A stretch of DNA of 64,000 bases from Hyphomonadaceae bacterium UKL13-1 (GTDB lineage Bacteria; Pseudomonadota; Alphaproteobacteria; Caulobacterales; Aquidulcibacteraceae): assembly GCA_001602435.1 (NCBI GenBank), contig CP012156.1, forward strand, positions 1,756,001 through 1,820,000, read 5' to 3'. This document shows positions 26,237 through 36,797 of the stretch, in pieces; positions within the stretch are counted from its first letter, which is position 1, and every line of letters starts with the position of its first letter. The position numbers and the translations under genes were made by a program. The notes below the pieces were generated by a model, which saw only the letters and a program-made list of their open reading frames with translations, had not been told where the DNA came from and searched no databases.

Positions 26237-26878
26237 TTAGAGGCGGACTTCAAATGTCGCTTCGGTTTTGGCCTTGACCTCATCCAAGGTCACGCCAGTG
26301 GCCAGTTCGATCAGCGACATGCCCCCTGCTTTGCGGTCAATGGAAAAGACCGCCAGATCGGTGATCACCAGATCAACGACCTTCAAACCCGTCAGCGGCA
26401 GATGACAGCTGTGCAAAAGCTTTGGTGCGCCGTCTTTAGAGGTATGTTCCATCACGACGACACAGCGGCGCACACCTGCGACCAAATCCATCGCCCCGCC
26501 CATGCCTTTGACCATTTTGCCGGGCACCATCCAATTGGCCAAGTCACCGGTCTCTGACACTTCCATCGCACCCAGAATAGACAAATCGATATGGCCGCCG
26601 CGGATCATGGCAAAGCTGTCGGACGATGAGAAAAATGACGTCTGCGGCAATTCAGTAATCGTCTGCTTGCCAGCATTGATCAGGTCGGCGTCTTCCTCGC
26701 CTTCAAACGGGAATGGCCCCATGCCCAACATGCCATTCTCGCTCTGCAGCGTAACCGTCATGCCTTCGGGGATATGATTGGCAACCAAAGTCGGGATGCC
26801 AATGCCAAGATTGACATAAAAGCCATCACGCAATTCTTTGGCGGCGCGGGCGGCGAGATCATCGCGGGTCCAGGGCAT
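26237..26878 (-). CDS. scoB: 3-oxoacid CoA-transferase subunit B
   Basis: Beta subunit of succinyl-CoA:3-ketoacid CoA-transferase, activating acetoacetate with CoA from succinyl-CoA. It is 213 aa. The catalytic Glu lies in [12 protein letters not shown], and the family stretch [14 protein letters not shown] followed by GAMDLVAG is present. Its start overlaps the end of scoA, so the subunits are coupled. Distinguishing acetoacetate from 3-oxoadipate as substrate is not possible from sequence alone, but no aromatic catabolism genes are near. Confidence 0.93.
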   Translation of the reverse strand: MPWTRDDLAARAAKELRDGFYVNLGIGIPTLVANHIPEGMTVTLQSENGMLGMGPFPFEGEEDADLINAGKQTITELPQTSFFSSSDSFAMIRGGHIDLSILGAMEVSETGDLANWMVPGKMVKGMGGAMDLVAGVRRCVVVMEHTSKDGAPKLLHSCHLPLTGLKVVDLVITDLAVFSIDRKAGGMSLIELATGVTLDEVKAKTEATFEVRL

Positions 26879-27588
26879 TAAACAGCCTCCCTCTTGGTCA
26901 CGGTGCGCTGCTCGATGCGCTTTTCAAAGCTGCCTTGTACCAAGCGCTTCACATAAATGCCGGGCGTATGGATGTGGTCGGGGTCTAGGCTGCCGACAGG
27001 CACAATCTCTTCCACTTCCGCCACGCAGATTTTGCCAGCCGTGGCCATCATCGGGTTAAAGTTGCGGGCGGTTTTGCGGTAGATCAGATTGCCCGCCGTA
27101 TCGGCCTTCCAAGCTTTCACCAGCGACACATCGGCTTTGAGACCGGTCTCGAGAATATAGGTCTCGCCATCGAAATCCTTATGCTCTTTGCCTTCAGCGA
27201 TTTTCGTGCCGACGCCGGTCTTGGTGTAAAAGCCCGGGATCCCGGCCCCACCGGCGCGAATACGCTCTGCCAGCGTGCCTTGGGGATTGAACTCGAGCTG
27301 CAGCTCGCCCGACAAATATTGCCGCTCAAACTCTTTATTCTCGCCGACATAGGACGAGATCATTTTGGCGATCTGCTTGGTTTCCAGCAACAGACCCAGA
27401 CCAAAGCCGTCAACCCCGGCATTGTTGGAGATCACGCTAATGCCCTTCACGCCGCTGTCGCGCAGCGCGAGGATCAGGTTTTCAGGAATGCCGCACAAGC
27501 CAAAGCCGCCGGACATCACGGTCATGCCGTCGAAGGTGAGGCCTTCGAGTGCGGCTGCCGCATTGGGATAAATGGTGGTCACTGTCAC
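26878..27588 (-). CDS. scoA: 3-oxoacid CoA-transferase subunit A
   Basis: Alpha subunit of the CoA-transferase, 236 aa, starting at GTG 27588 with GAAGGGC upstream. Family motifs: [13 protein letters not shown] near residue 28, [27 protein letters not shown], and the C-terminal [19 protein letters not shown]. It forms a two-gene operon with scoB. The pair allows use of ketone bodies or turnover of polyhydroxybutyrate-derived acetoacetate. Confidence 0.93.
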   Translation of the reverse strand: MTVTTIYPNAAAALEGLTFDGMTVMSGGFGLCGIPENLILALRDSGVKGISVISNNAGVDGFGLGLLLETKQIAKMISSYVGENKEFERQYLSGELQLEFNPQGTLAERIRAGGAGIPGFYTKTGVGTKIAEGKEHKDFDGETYILETGLKADVSLVKAWKADTAGNLIYRKTARNFNPMMATAGKICVAEVEEIVPVGSLDPDHIHTPGIYVKRLVQGSFEKRIEQRTVTKREAV

Positions 27589-27702
27589 GCCCTTCGGGTT
27601 TCGTCGCCCGTGTTTAGCAAGGCTAGACGCTTTGTCGAGCGCTAAGCGACAGAAGGGGTGGCAATTCTTGTGTAGGGCCTATGGATCGGTCCAAAGCGGC
27701 CC

Positions 27703-28389
27703 TTATTGGCCAGAGCGCTTGCGCACAGCCGTGATCGACTTGGTAAAGCCCGCGACCTTTTCCAACACCAGTTCGGCGTCCGGGAAGAAGCCTTTCATGT
27801 CGGCCTCATTCAGCAAGCGCCAATCTGGCTGGACATTGGATACCCAGAATTTGCCGACAGTCTTCATCAAACGGCGCTGTAAGGGGCGCGGCAGAAAGAT
27901 AATGGGCTGGGGCAACATCGAATGCTGTTCGAGTGGGAAATCGACATTTGGCGTCTGAACGAAATAGCCGTCGGTGATGCGGCGTAATTCATCGGCAAAG
28001 CGCTGTTGGTGCACGATGGCCTTGGCGTCAAAGGCCTTATTGTCATCCATGTCCAGCATGGCCTGCTTTGGCCCGGTCACATGTTCGATGACCGACGAGC
28101 AGAAGACGATATCAAATGCGCGATCGTCAAATGGCAAAGCCTCTTTCGAGCCGTCCAGCAGCATGGTCTCATAGCCATAATTGGCCTTGGCCTGCTCAAG
28201 GTCCGGTGCCCAATGATCGGCGATCAGGACGTTTTTGTGATGGGGCGCAATGGCGTGAAAATGGCTGCCATTGCCGCCGCCCAAATCCAGAATCCGATGG
28301 TGCGGCTCGATGCCCATCATCGTCAAAAATTGCTCCCCACGGCGGGCACGGGCTTTGGCGGAGATGGAATGCAAAAACGACTTGATCAA
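27703..28389 (-). CDS. Class I SAM-dependent methyltransferase
   Basis: 228 aa starting at a TTG (28389); no in-frame ATG or GTG lies between it and an upstream stop. Motif I is ILDLGGGNGSHFHAIA (about residues 33-48), motif II-like MLLDGSKEALPFDDRAFD, and motif IV VFCSSVIEHV. This is the Methyltransf_11 pattern. The substrate is unknown. The C-terminus (PQPIIFLPRPLQRRLM) is typical of methyltransferases found near envelope polysaccharide genes. It is a single-gene unit. Confidence 0.8.
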   Translation of the reverse strand: MIKSFLHSISAKARARRGEQFLTMMGIEPHHRILDLGGGNGSHFHAIAPHHKNVLIADHWAPDLEQAKANYGYETMLLDGSKEALPFDDRAFDIVFCSSVIEHVTGPKQAMLDMDDNKAFDAKAIVHQQRFADELRRITDGYFVQTPNVDFPLEQHSMLPQPIIFLPRPLQRRLMKTVGKFWVSNVQPDWRLLNEADMKGFFPDAELVLEKVAGFTKSITAVRKRSGQ

Positions 28390-28707
28390 GATCTGTATCC
28401 AAAAAGGAGCGCGCTTGCCCTCAAATCAGCCCCACCGAATGGGGCCCAAAATCGAAGCAATTGCCGCGCAGGATTGAGCCCTGCTTGTAGCGACCCTTTG
28501 TAAAAGAACACATAACATGCGTGTTTTTGGCCATGGCGAATATTGATCGATTAAAGCTTCGCCTTTGCAGGTTTAGTCTGGTATTTTCCAGCGAAACAAG
28601 GACACACTTGCAAATCTATTTTGAGAAACATCTCTAAATGCAATTGTATTGAAGTGCGGCGGCACACGCTTTGCACCAACGCCCGCGACGTATCAGGAAG
28701 GCCTAAC

Positions 28708-29784
28708 ATGGAACGCTTGCGATCATTCTGCCGCAAATCAGGTCTGGTTTGCGTTTTGGGGACGGTTTTGATCGGCTCTGGCGTTGGGGTCGCTGTCGCG
28801 CAAGGTGTGTGGCAGGCCACCAAAGTCCCGACGCGGACACAGGTGTCGACGCAACTGCCCCGCGCGCCCTTCCCGGTTGAGCGCTGCATCAATGTGGCCG
28901 GCGCGCTGGAAGCCCCGAACGAAGGCGATTGGGGCTATAAGATCCGCGAGCGTGACTTCAAAACCATCCGCGCGGCAGGCTTTGATACCATTCGCGTGCC
29001 GATCAAATTTTCCGCCCACGCGATGGAACAAGCCCCCTACACGCTCGACCCCACCTTTATGGCCCGCATTGACGAGGTTGTAACTTGGGCCATTCGCAAC
29101 GATCTGACCATCATCTTAAACCTCTGCCACTATACAGAGCTGTTCGAGAATCCCGATGTGCATGAGCGCCGCCTCGTCGCCCTCTGGGCGCAAATTGCCG
29201 CGCGCTATCAAAAGACACCAGCCAAGGTGATGTTTGAAATCATCAATGAGCCGCAAGAGGCGTTTTCAGGCCCGCGCGTCAATAAGGTGCAGGCAGAGGT
29301 TCTGAGCAACATCCGCCAAACCAACCCCACCCGCACGGTGATCTTTGCTGGGGATAATTGGGGCAACATCAACGGTATGGACAATCTGGAATTGCCCGAC
29401 GACCCCTATGTCGTCGGCACCGTCCATTACTACCAGCCCTTTGAATTTACCCATTCTGGGGCCAGCTGGATGGACAATCCCCCACCTGCGGGACGTATCT
29501 GGCCCCGCCCCGGTGACACGCGGGAATTGCAGAAAGACCTCGCCCAAATCGCCGCTTTCCGCGACCGGATTAAAGCCCCAGTCCTTCTGGGCGAATATGG
29601 TGTGGGTGTGGAAGTGCCCATGCGCCTGCGAGCCGATTGGACGCGCGCCATGACCAGTGCCTTTAAGGAAATCAACATGCCTGCCTGCTATTTCAATTTC
29701 ACCGGCGGGTTTGACACCTATGACCGGTCGGTCGAGCAGTGGCACGCCCCCTTGCTTGAAGCACTGCAATTGAGGCCCAAGTGA
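28708..29784 (+). CDS. GH5 family glycoside hydrolase (endoglucanase-like), exported
   Basis: 358 aa from ATG 28708, which has AGGAAGG upstream; the open frame extends to 28621. The N-terminus has a basic stretch and a hydrophobic segment ending AVAQG, a probable Sec signal or anchor. GH5 barrel hallmarks: RVPIKFSAH, acid/base Glu in MFEIINEP (about 181), HYYQPFEFTH and nucleophile Glu in LLGEYGVG (about 296). It hydrolyses beta-1,4-glucan-like bonds. The stop overlaps the start of an acyltransferase-3 gene, so the pair may process or acetylate an exopolysaccharide. Confidence 0.9.
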   Translation: MERLRSFCRKSGLVCVLGTVLIGSGVGVAVAQGVWQATKVPTRTQVSTQLPRAPFPVERCINVAGALEAPNEGDWGYKIRERDFKTIRAAGFDTIRVPIKFSAHAMEQAPYTLDPTFMARIDEVVTWAIRNDLTIILNLCHYTELFENPDVHERRLVALWAQIAARYQKTPAKVMFEIINEPQEAFSGPRVNKVQAEVLSNIRQTNPTRTVIFAGDNWGNINGMDNLELPDDPYVVGTVHYYQPFEFTHSGASWMDNPPPAGRIWPRPGDTRELQKDLAQIAAFRDRIKAPVLLGEYGVGVEVPMRLRADWTRAMTSAFKEINMPACYFNFTGGFDTYDRSVEQWHAPLLEALQLRPK

Positions 29785-30938
29785 GCGATACCCAATCCAC
29801 CCGGCAAGAGCCAAGTTTTTCCGGTGCCATCCCCTTCAAAGCGGATGGTGGCTATATGCCGGGTTTGGACGGTTTGCGGGCGATTTCGATCCTCATTGTG
29901 GTCATCGCCCATGTGGGCTTTGAGAATCTGATCCCGGGCGGTCTGGGCGTTACTGTCTTCTTCTTTGTCTCGGGCTTTCTCATTACGCGGATTCTGGTGG
30001 CAGAGCAGAACCAGCATGTGGGTGCGATCGATTTACCGGGCTTTTATCTGCGCCGCTTCCTGCGCCTTGCGCCAGCCCTTCTGGTATTTCTGCTGGGCTC
30101 TTGGCTTATGCTTTTGCCGTTTGGCGTCAAGGTGGATGCGGGTCATGTCGCCGCCGCCCTCTTTTACTTCATCAATTATTATGACGTGGTGCGCGAGTGG
30201 TTTGGCTGGTCAGAGCGCACAATTCCCTGGGGCCATTTATGGTCGCTGGCGGTGGAAGAGCATTTCTACCTTTTATTCCCCGCAGCGCTGGCTTTGTTTG
30301 GCAAGACCCATCAGGCGCGCGTGCGCCTCATCGTCACCAGCATTGTCGTCTGCGCCCTGTGGCGCGCCTATGCCGTGATGGGCTTGGGCCTGCCCCATGA
30401 GCATACCTATTACACGACCGATAGCCGGCTGGAGAATATTGCTTGGGGCTGTCTGCTGGCGATCTTGCTCGATGGGGCACCCCGCACCAGAGCACGCCTC
30501 GCGTGGCTGGTTGGCTGGCACTGGGTCGTTCTGGCGCTGGGTGCGATTTTGGCGACCTTGGTTTACCGCGATGAAGTTTTCCGCGAGACGTTGCGCTATT
30601 CGATCCAAGGCGCGGCACTCTTCCTTCTGGTGTTGAACCTCTATGCGCTGCGCAACCTTCGTTTCTCGATCGACCTCTTAGAGCTCCAGCCGATGCGCTG
30701 GATCGGCCGCCTCTCCTACTCGCTTTATCTGTGGCACGTGCCGATCATCTGGATCGTGCGCCAAGTCATGCTGGGCGATGCCAATAGTTTAGAGCGCCTG
30801 TCACCGCTAGGCATGGTCATTGCTGTCGCCTTAAGCTTTGCATGTGCGTGCGCCAGCTATTACGCGGTGGAGCGGCCGTTGTTTGGCTTGCGCAAACGCT
30901 TTGGCGGCAAGCCTGTCGAGACGTTGGCAACGGCTTAG
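29781..30938 (+). CDS. Acyltransferase 3 family membrane protein (OafA/YrhL type)
   Basis: 385 aa, about ten membrane helices, starting at a GTG that overlaps the glycosidase stop (GTGA). The family opening YMPGLDGLRAISILIVVIAH supplies the catalytic His. FFFVSGFLITRILVAE, FYLRRFLRLAPALLVF, GHLWSLAVEEHFYLLFP and WIGRLSYSLYLWHVPI are further hallmarks. It transfers acetyl or other acyl groups onto envelope or exported carbohydrates. Translational coupling to a GH5 enzyme points to polysaccharide modification. Confidence 0.92.
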   Translation: MSDTQSTRQEPSFSGAIPFKADGGYMPGLDGLRAISILIVVIAHVGFENLIPGGLGVTVFFFVSGFLITRILVAEQNQHVGAIDLPGFYLRRFLRLAPALLVFLLGSWLMLLPFGVKVDAGHVAAALFYFINYYDVVREWFGWSERTIPWGHLWSLAVEEHFYLLFPAALALFGKTHQARVRLIVTSIVVCALWRAYAVMGLGLPHEHTYYTTDSRLENIAWGCLLAILLDGAPRTRARLAWLVGWHWVVLALGAILATLVYRDEVFRETLRYSIQGAALFLLVLNLYALRNLRFSIDLLELQPMRWIGRLSYSLYLWHVPIIWIVRQVMLGDANSLERLSPLGMVIAVALSFACACASYYAVERPLFGLRKRFGGKPVETLATA

Positions 30939-30956
30939 GGTGCTCCCAAGCCTATG

Positions 30957-31859
30957 CTAGTATCTGAATACGACCAAGGCTGGCCTATCGGTCCTGCAAT
31001 TAGGGTCACTCAAGCCCTCACCCGTCGCGACCCAATTGCTGGCTGCCCGCTCGGTCAAAATAGCAAAATCCTCTGACGTGCTGAAGGATGTAGCCTTAGC
31101 CTTGGTTACGCGCCCTTCTGAATCAAACGAGATACGCATCATCACACCGCCTGCCTGCCCCGCAAACAAGGGTGCAATGGGATAGGCCGGTAAATTCGAA
31201 TCCATATTGGCAATTTTCACGGTGTTATTCTGAAAATCACAGCTGCCTTCCATTGTGCTGATCCGAACCAATTCAGTCTTGCGGGCAGCCATCAAATCTG
31301 TCGCGATTTTTTTCTCTGCGCCGACCAGATCGGCATGAGCAATGCCCTCCCAAAGCCTCAACTCATCCCAGACCGTGTCCCACTTATCATCTGCTTGAGG
31401 CTGTTGCGTGCCATAGGCCAAGCGAGCATCAAGGATGAGCTTAAACGCTGCCAATCGCTCTTCTTTGGCTAACAGAGCTTGCGCTTTGACGCGGGCACCC
31501 AAGGCGCGCACCGCAGGGGCCTCACTTGCCTGCAGGCTATCCAGAAGCTTCAGGCCGTCATTGGCTAGCTTCAAGGCCAAGTCCTTTTTTCGGTCGCGAA
31601 TGGCAAAATCGCCCAACAAAAAGGTCGCTTCAGCTTTGGTTGCGGCGGGCGCATTTTTATTGGAGGCCAAAGCACGACGAAGGGCCCCGGCCGCCATGGC
31701 CCGACCTTCATTGCTGGCGCTTTGATAGGTTTGGATCGCAGTTACAAGGCGACCCTGCCCCGCCGCATCGGCTTGAGCCGACGATAGCGGCACTAACATG
31801 GCCAAACCGATGGCGGCTAAACCAAGCGCCTTCATGGAAACCAAATTTTTCATGCGCAA
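30957..31859 (-). CDS. Exported protein with TonB-C-like C-terminal domain
   Basis: 300 aa (an ATG at 31853 would give 298). A signal peptide ends at AQADA. The middle (about 40-200) is Ala/Leu/Lys-rich and helical, reminiscent of TPR-like repeats. The C-terminal 90 residues, with GGVMMRISFDSEGRVTKAKA and SEDFAILTERAASNWV, have the TonB C-terminal beta-strand pattern. It has no N-terminal membrane-spanning TonB anchor, so it is probably a periplasmic protein, not a true energy transducer. Assignment is from pattern only. Confidence 0.62.
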   Translation of the reverse strand: MRMKNLVSMKALGLAAIGLAMLVPLSSAQADAAGQGRLVTAIQTYQSASNEGRAMAAGALRRALASNKNAPAATKAEATFLLGDFAIRDRKKDLALKLANDGLKLLDSLQASEAPAVRALGARVKAQALLAKEERLAAFKLILDARLAYGTQQPQADDKWDTVWDELRLWEGIAHADLVGAEKKIATDLMAARKTELVRISTMEGSCDFQNNTVKIANMDSNLPAYPIAPLFAGQAGGVMMRISFDSEGRVTKAKATSFSTSEDFAILTERAASNWVATGEGLSDPNCRTDRPALVVFRY

Positions 31860-31961
31860 CGCACCCTTCGCAAAGCTAAAAGCAATCGGGGCAAGTTATC
31901 ACCGCAGATGGCGCGGTCAATCCGCTCAACCTAGCGGGAAGGCATCTTTTTGGCGGTGCCC

Positions 31962-32001
31962 CAAAAAGGAAAAGGCCCCAATAGATTGCTCTATTGGGGC
32001 C
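31962..32001 (-). terminator. Intrinsic terminator of the thiolase-like gene
   Basis: Perfect 12-bp stem GGCCCCAATAGA (31974-31985)/TCTATTGGGGCC (31990-32001) with a 4-nt loop. On the minus strand it is followed by TTTTCCTTTTT. It lies about 120 nt after the stop of the thiolase-like gene. Confidence 0.88.
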
Positions 32002-32122
32002 GGAGGAAGTGCTCCGTGTGAAGCAATGGCTCACGTCAAACGCGAGGGACGGGATGGTCTGCCGTGCGCCACGCCCCTGTTCTAGTGGAGCCAGATTGAA
32101 CGCAAGCTGAACGAAATCGCGC

Positions 32123-33688
32123 CTAGACCACAGATCCCAAAAATTCTTGCGGCGTGAAAATATTGCGTTCGCCATCATGGACGACCTGGCCCTTACGGCC
32201 CACGCTTTCGCGGCCCTCCAGATCGGCCATAATGTCGGTATCGCCCTTAGGCGTATTGGCAACAAAGCGACGCCCTGCCTCATCGCGACCAATCACAATG
32301 CCCATACGCATGCCTTCACGGGCATGGATGACGGTATAGGTTTCAATCATGGCGGCCCCTGTTGGGGTCTCCGTCACCTCGGGCGAGGCCATCGCGTCGA
32401 TTTCACCTTGATAGGATTTCTTAGACGGCCTTGCCCAAGCGCCCATGGTCGGCTGGCAGGAATAAATGCCAAAGGCATGCTTAGTCAGGAACCAGCCATT
32501 TGCGTTCAAGAAGCCAAACGCATCAGGCTCTTTGCGGCAGCGATGGATCATCTCGACGATGCCATGCATGGAATAATTATTCCCGGGTCCGCCAAAATAG
32601 GGCAAGCCCCCCGTCAAGGTCAGACCGCGCGGATCATCGGTCGCAAGGCCCATTTCCTTTGCAGCGATTTCGACAGCGACGGGGAAGCAAGAATACAGAT
32701 CGAAGAAAGACATATCAGCAAGGCTCTTGCCCGCCATCGCAAAAGCTTCGCGCACGCCCACCCGCATGGCAGGGCTGGAATGATAATCGACGCGGTCGAG
32801 CACATTCCATTTCTCAATCGTATCAGCACAGCCATGCAGGAAGACCATCTGCGACTCGGGCACGCCAAGGCTCTTGGCATGGGCATAGCTGGCCATCAAA
32901 ACGGCGGCCGACTGGTCAACTTGGATGATGGCATTGAGGCGCTTCGGGTATGGAAAGCCCACCATGCGGTTGCTGGCGCTGGGCGTCACCAAGGCTTCCG
33001 CTGTCTGGGCTTGCGGGAACCACGCATACGGATTTTGCGCGGCCACTTCGGTGAAGGGCGCAAACAAAGCCCCCATCGCCGTCGAATGCGCCTCTAAACT
33101 GCGCCCCAGATTTGCCCGATAGGCATTTTCAAACATCGGATACACATTGGTCGGAAACTCGAGGCCATGACGGGCTTCATAGGGCGAACAGCCGTCGCGC
33201 CCATCGCCAAACATGGCTGGGGCTTCCTCGTCATCGACCTGATAGGCGGCAAGTGGGCCAAAATTACTCGCCTGTACCAGCTTCATCATGGAGCCTAAAA
33301 ACTCAGCGCCTGCCAAGAGGACCAGCTTGTTGTCGCCGTTGGCGATACGTTCAGCAGCTTCATTGACCAAGGCTTGCGGCGTATTGCCGCCGACATGGGT
33401 GTAGGTCTGCCACGCAGGAGAAGCGCCTAGTACCTTGGCTAGCGCTTTTGGCGGGTTCTTCGCCTTGGGGATTGGCATGCGGCTTAGATTGCCACCGGCA
33501 TCAATCGTAAAGCCAACCACCGCCAAACCGTCAATTTTGGCCAAAATCTCGTGGTTTAGGCCAGAATCGGCAATCGCCGCTTCTGCCGCGCGAGCGCACA
33601 GGCCAATTGGCGGCGGACAGGATTCGGGGGCACCGCGATAGGTGAATTGGCCTCCGCCAATCAGGACAGGCGTGTTTGGATCGATCAT
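32123..33688 (-). CDS. Thiolase-like protein type 1 (acetyl-CoA acetyltransferase family)
   Basis: 521 aa from ATG 33688 with GGGAG upstream; the open frame continues to 33781. The thiolase fold is followed by an extra C-terminal domain (about the last 85 residues, with TPTGAAMIETYTVIHAREG), as in TLP1 proteins. The N-terminus DPNTPVLIGGGQFTYRG is typical. The classical thiolase motif GHPxGxSG is replaced by TGGLPYFGGPGNNYSMH, so it belongs to the SCP2/TLP side branch. Its substrate is uncertain; a role in lipid or sterol-like CoA metabolism is only inferred. It has its own terminator. Confidence 0.87.
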   Translation of the reverse strand: MIDPNTPVLIGGGQFTYRGAPESCPPPIGLCARAAEAAIADSGLNHEILAKIDGLAVVGFTIDAGGNLSRMPIPKAKNPPKALAKVLGASPAWQTYTHVGGNTPQALVNEAAERIANGDNKLVLLAGAEFLGSMMKLVQASNFGPLAAYQVDDEEAPAMFGDGRDGCSPYEARHGLEFPTNVYPMFENAYRANLGRSLEAHSTAMGALFAPFTEVAAQNPYAWFPQAQTAEALVTPSASNRMVGFPYPKRLNAIIQVDQSAAVLMASYAHAKSLGVPESQMVFLHGCADTIEKWNVLDRVDYHSSPAMRVGVREAFAMAGKSLADMSFFDLYSCFPVAVEIAAKEMGLATDDPRGLTLTGGLPYFGGPGNNYSMHGIVEMIHRCRKEPDAFGFLNANGWFLTKHAFGIYSCQPTMGAWARPSKKSYQGEIDAMASPEVTETPTGAAMIETYTVIHAREGMRMGIVIGRDEAGRRFVANTPKGDTDIMADLEGRESVGRKGQVVHDGERNIFTPQEFLGSVV

Positions 33689-33856
33689 GATGAGCTCCCT
33701 GAGTTTATTCTTGTTTGTTCGTATTGGCGACGCAGATAAGACCATTTTGCCGACAAGTCGAGGCGCCCAAAAAAGCATCAAAGTGTGCCTAGAGTCTAGG
33801 CAATGTGTAGCTCACGCCCTATAGCGACAGGTGCCGAGGTCGCGCCCCCACTCTGA

Positions 33857-34282
<426 letters not shown>

Positions 34283-34347
34283 GCGTCTGCCCTCAGAAAC
34301 TCTATTGACTGAACATACAACCTAACTGGCTTTTCAGGAGAGAACCG

Positions 34348-35757
34348 ATGTCGAAGTTTGACAAGGTCATGCAGCAGATCAAGGACGATGAAGTCCAATA
34401 TGTAGATTTTCGGTTCACCGATCCGCGCGGCAAGATGCAGCACGTGACCTTTGACGTCGACATGGTTGATATCGACCTGTTGGAAGAAGGCGTCGCCTTT
34501 GACGGTTCATCGATCTCTGGCTGGAAAGCCATCAATGATTCTGACATGATCATGTTGCCAGATCCAGACAGCGTGACCTTGGACCCCTTCTATCAGCAAA
34601 CCACGCTCGCCATCGTCTGCGACGTGGTCGTCCCTGGTACTTTGAAGCCTTACAACCGTTGTCCTCGCGGCATCGGCAAGCGCGCTGAATCCTATTTGCA
34701 GTCGAGCGGCGTTGGCGACACCGCCTATTTCGGCCCAGAAGCAGAATTCTTCGTCTTTGACGACGTGCGCTGGAACACTGACCCCAACAACACCGGCTAT
34801 AGCTTCGACTCGACCGAACTGCCTTACAACACCGGCAAGGTCTATGAAGGCGGCAATATGGGCCATCGCCCAGGTCCAAAGGGCGGCTACTTCCCAGTTG
34901 GTCCAATCGACTCCGCCCAAGACCTGCGCGGCGAAATGCTGCAGGTGATGAAAGAATTGGGTCTTGAACCTGAAAAGCATCACCACGAAGTGGCCCCTGC
35001 TCAACACGAGCTTGGTTTGAAGTTCCAAACTTTGACCAAAATGGCCGACTACATGAACCTCTATAAGTATGTGATCCAGAACGTTGCGGCGGCTTATGGC
35101 AAGTCGGCGACCTTCATGCCGAAGCCTTACTTCAAGGACAATGGCAGCGGGATGCACGTGCACCAGTCGATCTGGAAAGGCGGCAAGCCCTTGTTTGCTG
35201 GCGACCAATATGCCGATCTGTCTGAGAACTGCCTCTATTACATCGGCGGCATCATCAAACATGCCCGTGCGATCAACGCTTTCTCAAACTCCTCGACCAA
35301 TTCGTACAAGCGTCTGGTCCCCGGCTATGAAGCCCCCGTCATGCTGGCCTATTCGGCCCGCAACCGCTCGGCTTCGATCCGCATTCCTTACACCACCTCG
35401 CCAAAGGCCAAGCGTTTGGAAGCCCGCTTCCCAGACCCAATTGGCAACATGTATCTGACCTTTGCAGCCCTCTTGATGGCGGGCCTTGATGGTATCGAAA
35501 ACAAGATCCACCCAGGCGACCCATTCGACAAGGACCTCTACTCCTTGCCACCAGAAGAGCTGGAAGGTGTGCCAACCGTGGCCAAGTCCTTGGACGAAGC
35601 CCTCGACTCCTTGAGCGCCGACCGCGACTTCTTGAAAAAGGGCGGCGTGTTCGATGACGACATGATCGACGCCTATATCGAACTGAAGCGTGAAGAGTGT
35701 GAGCGTTTGAACATGCACCCACACCCTGTCGAGTTCGACATGTATTACAAAATGTAA
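34348..35757 (+). CDS. glnA: Glutamine synthetase type I
   Basis: Converts glutamate and ammonia to glutamine, the main entry of ammonia. It is 469 aa, dodecameric GSI-beta type. Motifs: FDGSSISGW, the ATP-binding [25 protein letters not shown] and the adenylylation loop with Tyr398 in [17 protein letters not shown] precedes ATG 34348. It is co-transcribed with glnB and closed by a strong terminator at 35778. Confidence 0.98.
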   Translation: MSKFDKVMQQIKDDEVQYVDFRFTDPRGKMQHVTFDVDMVDIDLLEEGVAFDGSSISGWKAINDSDMIMLPDPDSVTLDPFYQQTTLAIVCDVVVPGTLKPYNRCPRGIGKRAESYLQSSGVGDTAYFGPEAEFFVFDDVRWNTDPNNTGYSFDSTELPYNTGKVYEGGNMGHRPGPKGGYFPVGPIDSAQDLRGEMLQVMKELGLEPEKHHHEVAPAQHELGLKFQTLTKMADYMNLYKYVIQNVAAAYGKSATFMPKPYFKDNGSGMHVHQSIWKGGKPLFAGDQYADLSENCLYYIGGIIKHARAINAFSNSSTNSYKRLVPGYEAPVMLAYSARNRSASIRIPYTTSPKAKRLEARFPDPIGNMYLTFAALLMAGLDGIENKIHPGDPFDKDLYSLPPEELEGVPTVAKSLDEALDSLSADRDFLKKGGVFDDDMIDAYIELKREECERLNMHPHPVEFDMYYKM

Positions 35758-35777
35758 GCTGTTCCTCAGCTTAAGCG

Positions 35778-35805
35778 AAAAGCCCGGCTCTGCCGGGCTT
35801 TTTTG
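35778..35805 (+). terminator. Intrinsic terminator after glnA
   Basis: AAGCCCGGC (35780-35788), loop TCT, GCCGGGCTT followed by TTTT. A strong, compact hairpin 20 nt after the glnA stop. Confidence 0.93.
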
Positions 35806-35904
35806 TTTTGATGAAAAGCGCAACTTTGATCCCTGCAGACCAAAAACCCACTTTAATGCATGGTTACCAATGTTTATTCAATTTTAATCATAATCCGTTT
35901 GAAT

Positions 35905-36001
35905 GTTGATAGCGTTATCCCACGCTTGGGATAACGGTTGGACCGCCTTCTGAAGTGAAGCTCAGCCTTGTTTGTAGCCGCTGGCCTTCACTTCTTTTTT
36001 C
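35905..36001 (+). ncRNA. Candidate small RNA between glnA and the SLT lipoprotein gene
   Basis: The gap behind the glnA terminator holds two consecutive hairpins. The first is a perfect 10-bp stem CGTTATCCCA/TGGGATAACG (35913-35936). The second is GAAGTGAAG/CTTCACTTC (35952-35960 and 35986-35994) with a 25-nt loop, directly followed by a run of seven Ts. An AT-rich, promoter-like stretch precedes the first hairpin. This is the layout of a short terminated transcript of about 90 nt. No known family recognised. Confidence 0.42.
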
Positions 36002-36081
36002 CCTTCCGGCCATTTTCGGTTTTGTAACCAGTTTCTGCCATTCTACTCGCGGTAGCCTTAGGGCTTTCGGGAGGGATTAGA

Positions 36082-36660
36082 ATGAGAAACCGCATTCTAT
36101 TGGCCTGTGCCGCCTTGGTCTTGGCGGGCTGTGCCTCTTCTGCGCCGCCTTCCAATATTGCCGATGCGTGCGCCATCCTCGACGAAAAGAGTCGCTGGGA
36201 AGACCATGTGTTTGATGCCGCACGCGACTGGCAAGTTTCGCCTGGCGTGATCCTCGCCTTTATTCGCCAAGAAAGCAGCTTCCGCCGCGATGCGCGCCCT
36301 AAAGACCGCAATGGCCGCTTGCTGTCGAGCGCTTATGGCTATTCGCAAGCCTTGGACGGTACTTGGGCTGATTATGAGAAAGCGCGCGGCGGGGCCAAGC
36401 GCAAGAATTTCGGCGATTCAGCTGACTTTGTTGGCTGGTACTTGGACCAAATCTCAAAGCGCACGGGCCTTGCCAAGTCTGACGCCCGCAATCTCTATCT
36501 GGCCTATCACGAAGGCCCCGCAGGCTTTCAACGTCGCACCTACTCAAGCAAGCCGTGGCTGGGCGAAGTGGCAAGCCGTGTCAGCAGCCAAGCCGCCATT
36601 TATGACGGCCAACTTCGTCGCTGCGAATCACGCCAGATGCGTAAACTGGCGAGCAATTAG
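36082..36660 (+). CDS. Lytic transglycosylase (SLT) lipoprotein
   Basis: 192 aa. A signal peptide with lipobox LAGC puts the modified Cys at about residue 17. The SLT fold is recognised by ILAFIRQESSFRRDA (catalytic Glu), SSAYGYSQALDGTW and LYLAYHEGPAGF. It cleaves peptidoglycan glycan strands at the outer-membrane face. The domain is small (about 140 aa), as in EmtA-like or phage-derived enzymes. GGGAGGG lies before ATG 36082. Confidence 0.88.
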   Translation: MRNRILLACAALVLAGCASSAPPSNIADACAILDEKSRWEDHVFDAARDWQVSPGVILAFIRQESSFRRDARPKDRNGRLLSSAYGYSQALDGTWADYEKARGGAKRKNFGDSADFVGWYLDQISKRTGLAKSDARNLYLAYHEGPAGFQRRTYSSKPWLGEVASRVSSQAAIYDGQLRRCESRQMRKLASN

Positions 36661-36797
36661 GCGGGCTCGGACCTCAATCACCCCAGAAGTTTTTTTACAT
36701 GGGTTGCCCTAAGGCGACCACCTTCCCTCTGCCCGCAATCCAGACTAGGGTTTGGATGAAAGCTGCCACAGAACAGCAGAAGCTTTGGGAGATGACC

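Noticed and set aside
28429..28445. Short GC-rich hairpin GCCCCA/TGGGGC
   Set aside because: Only 6 bp, not followed by a T run and not clearly linked to a gene end.
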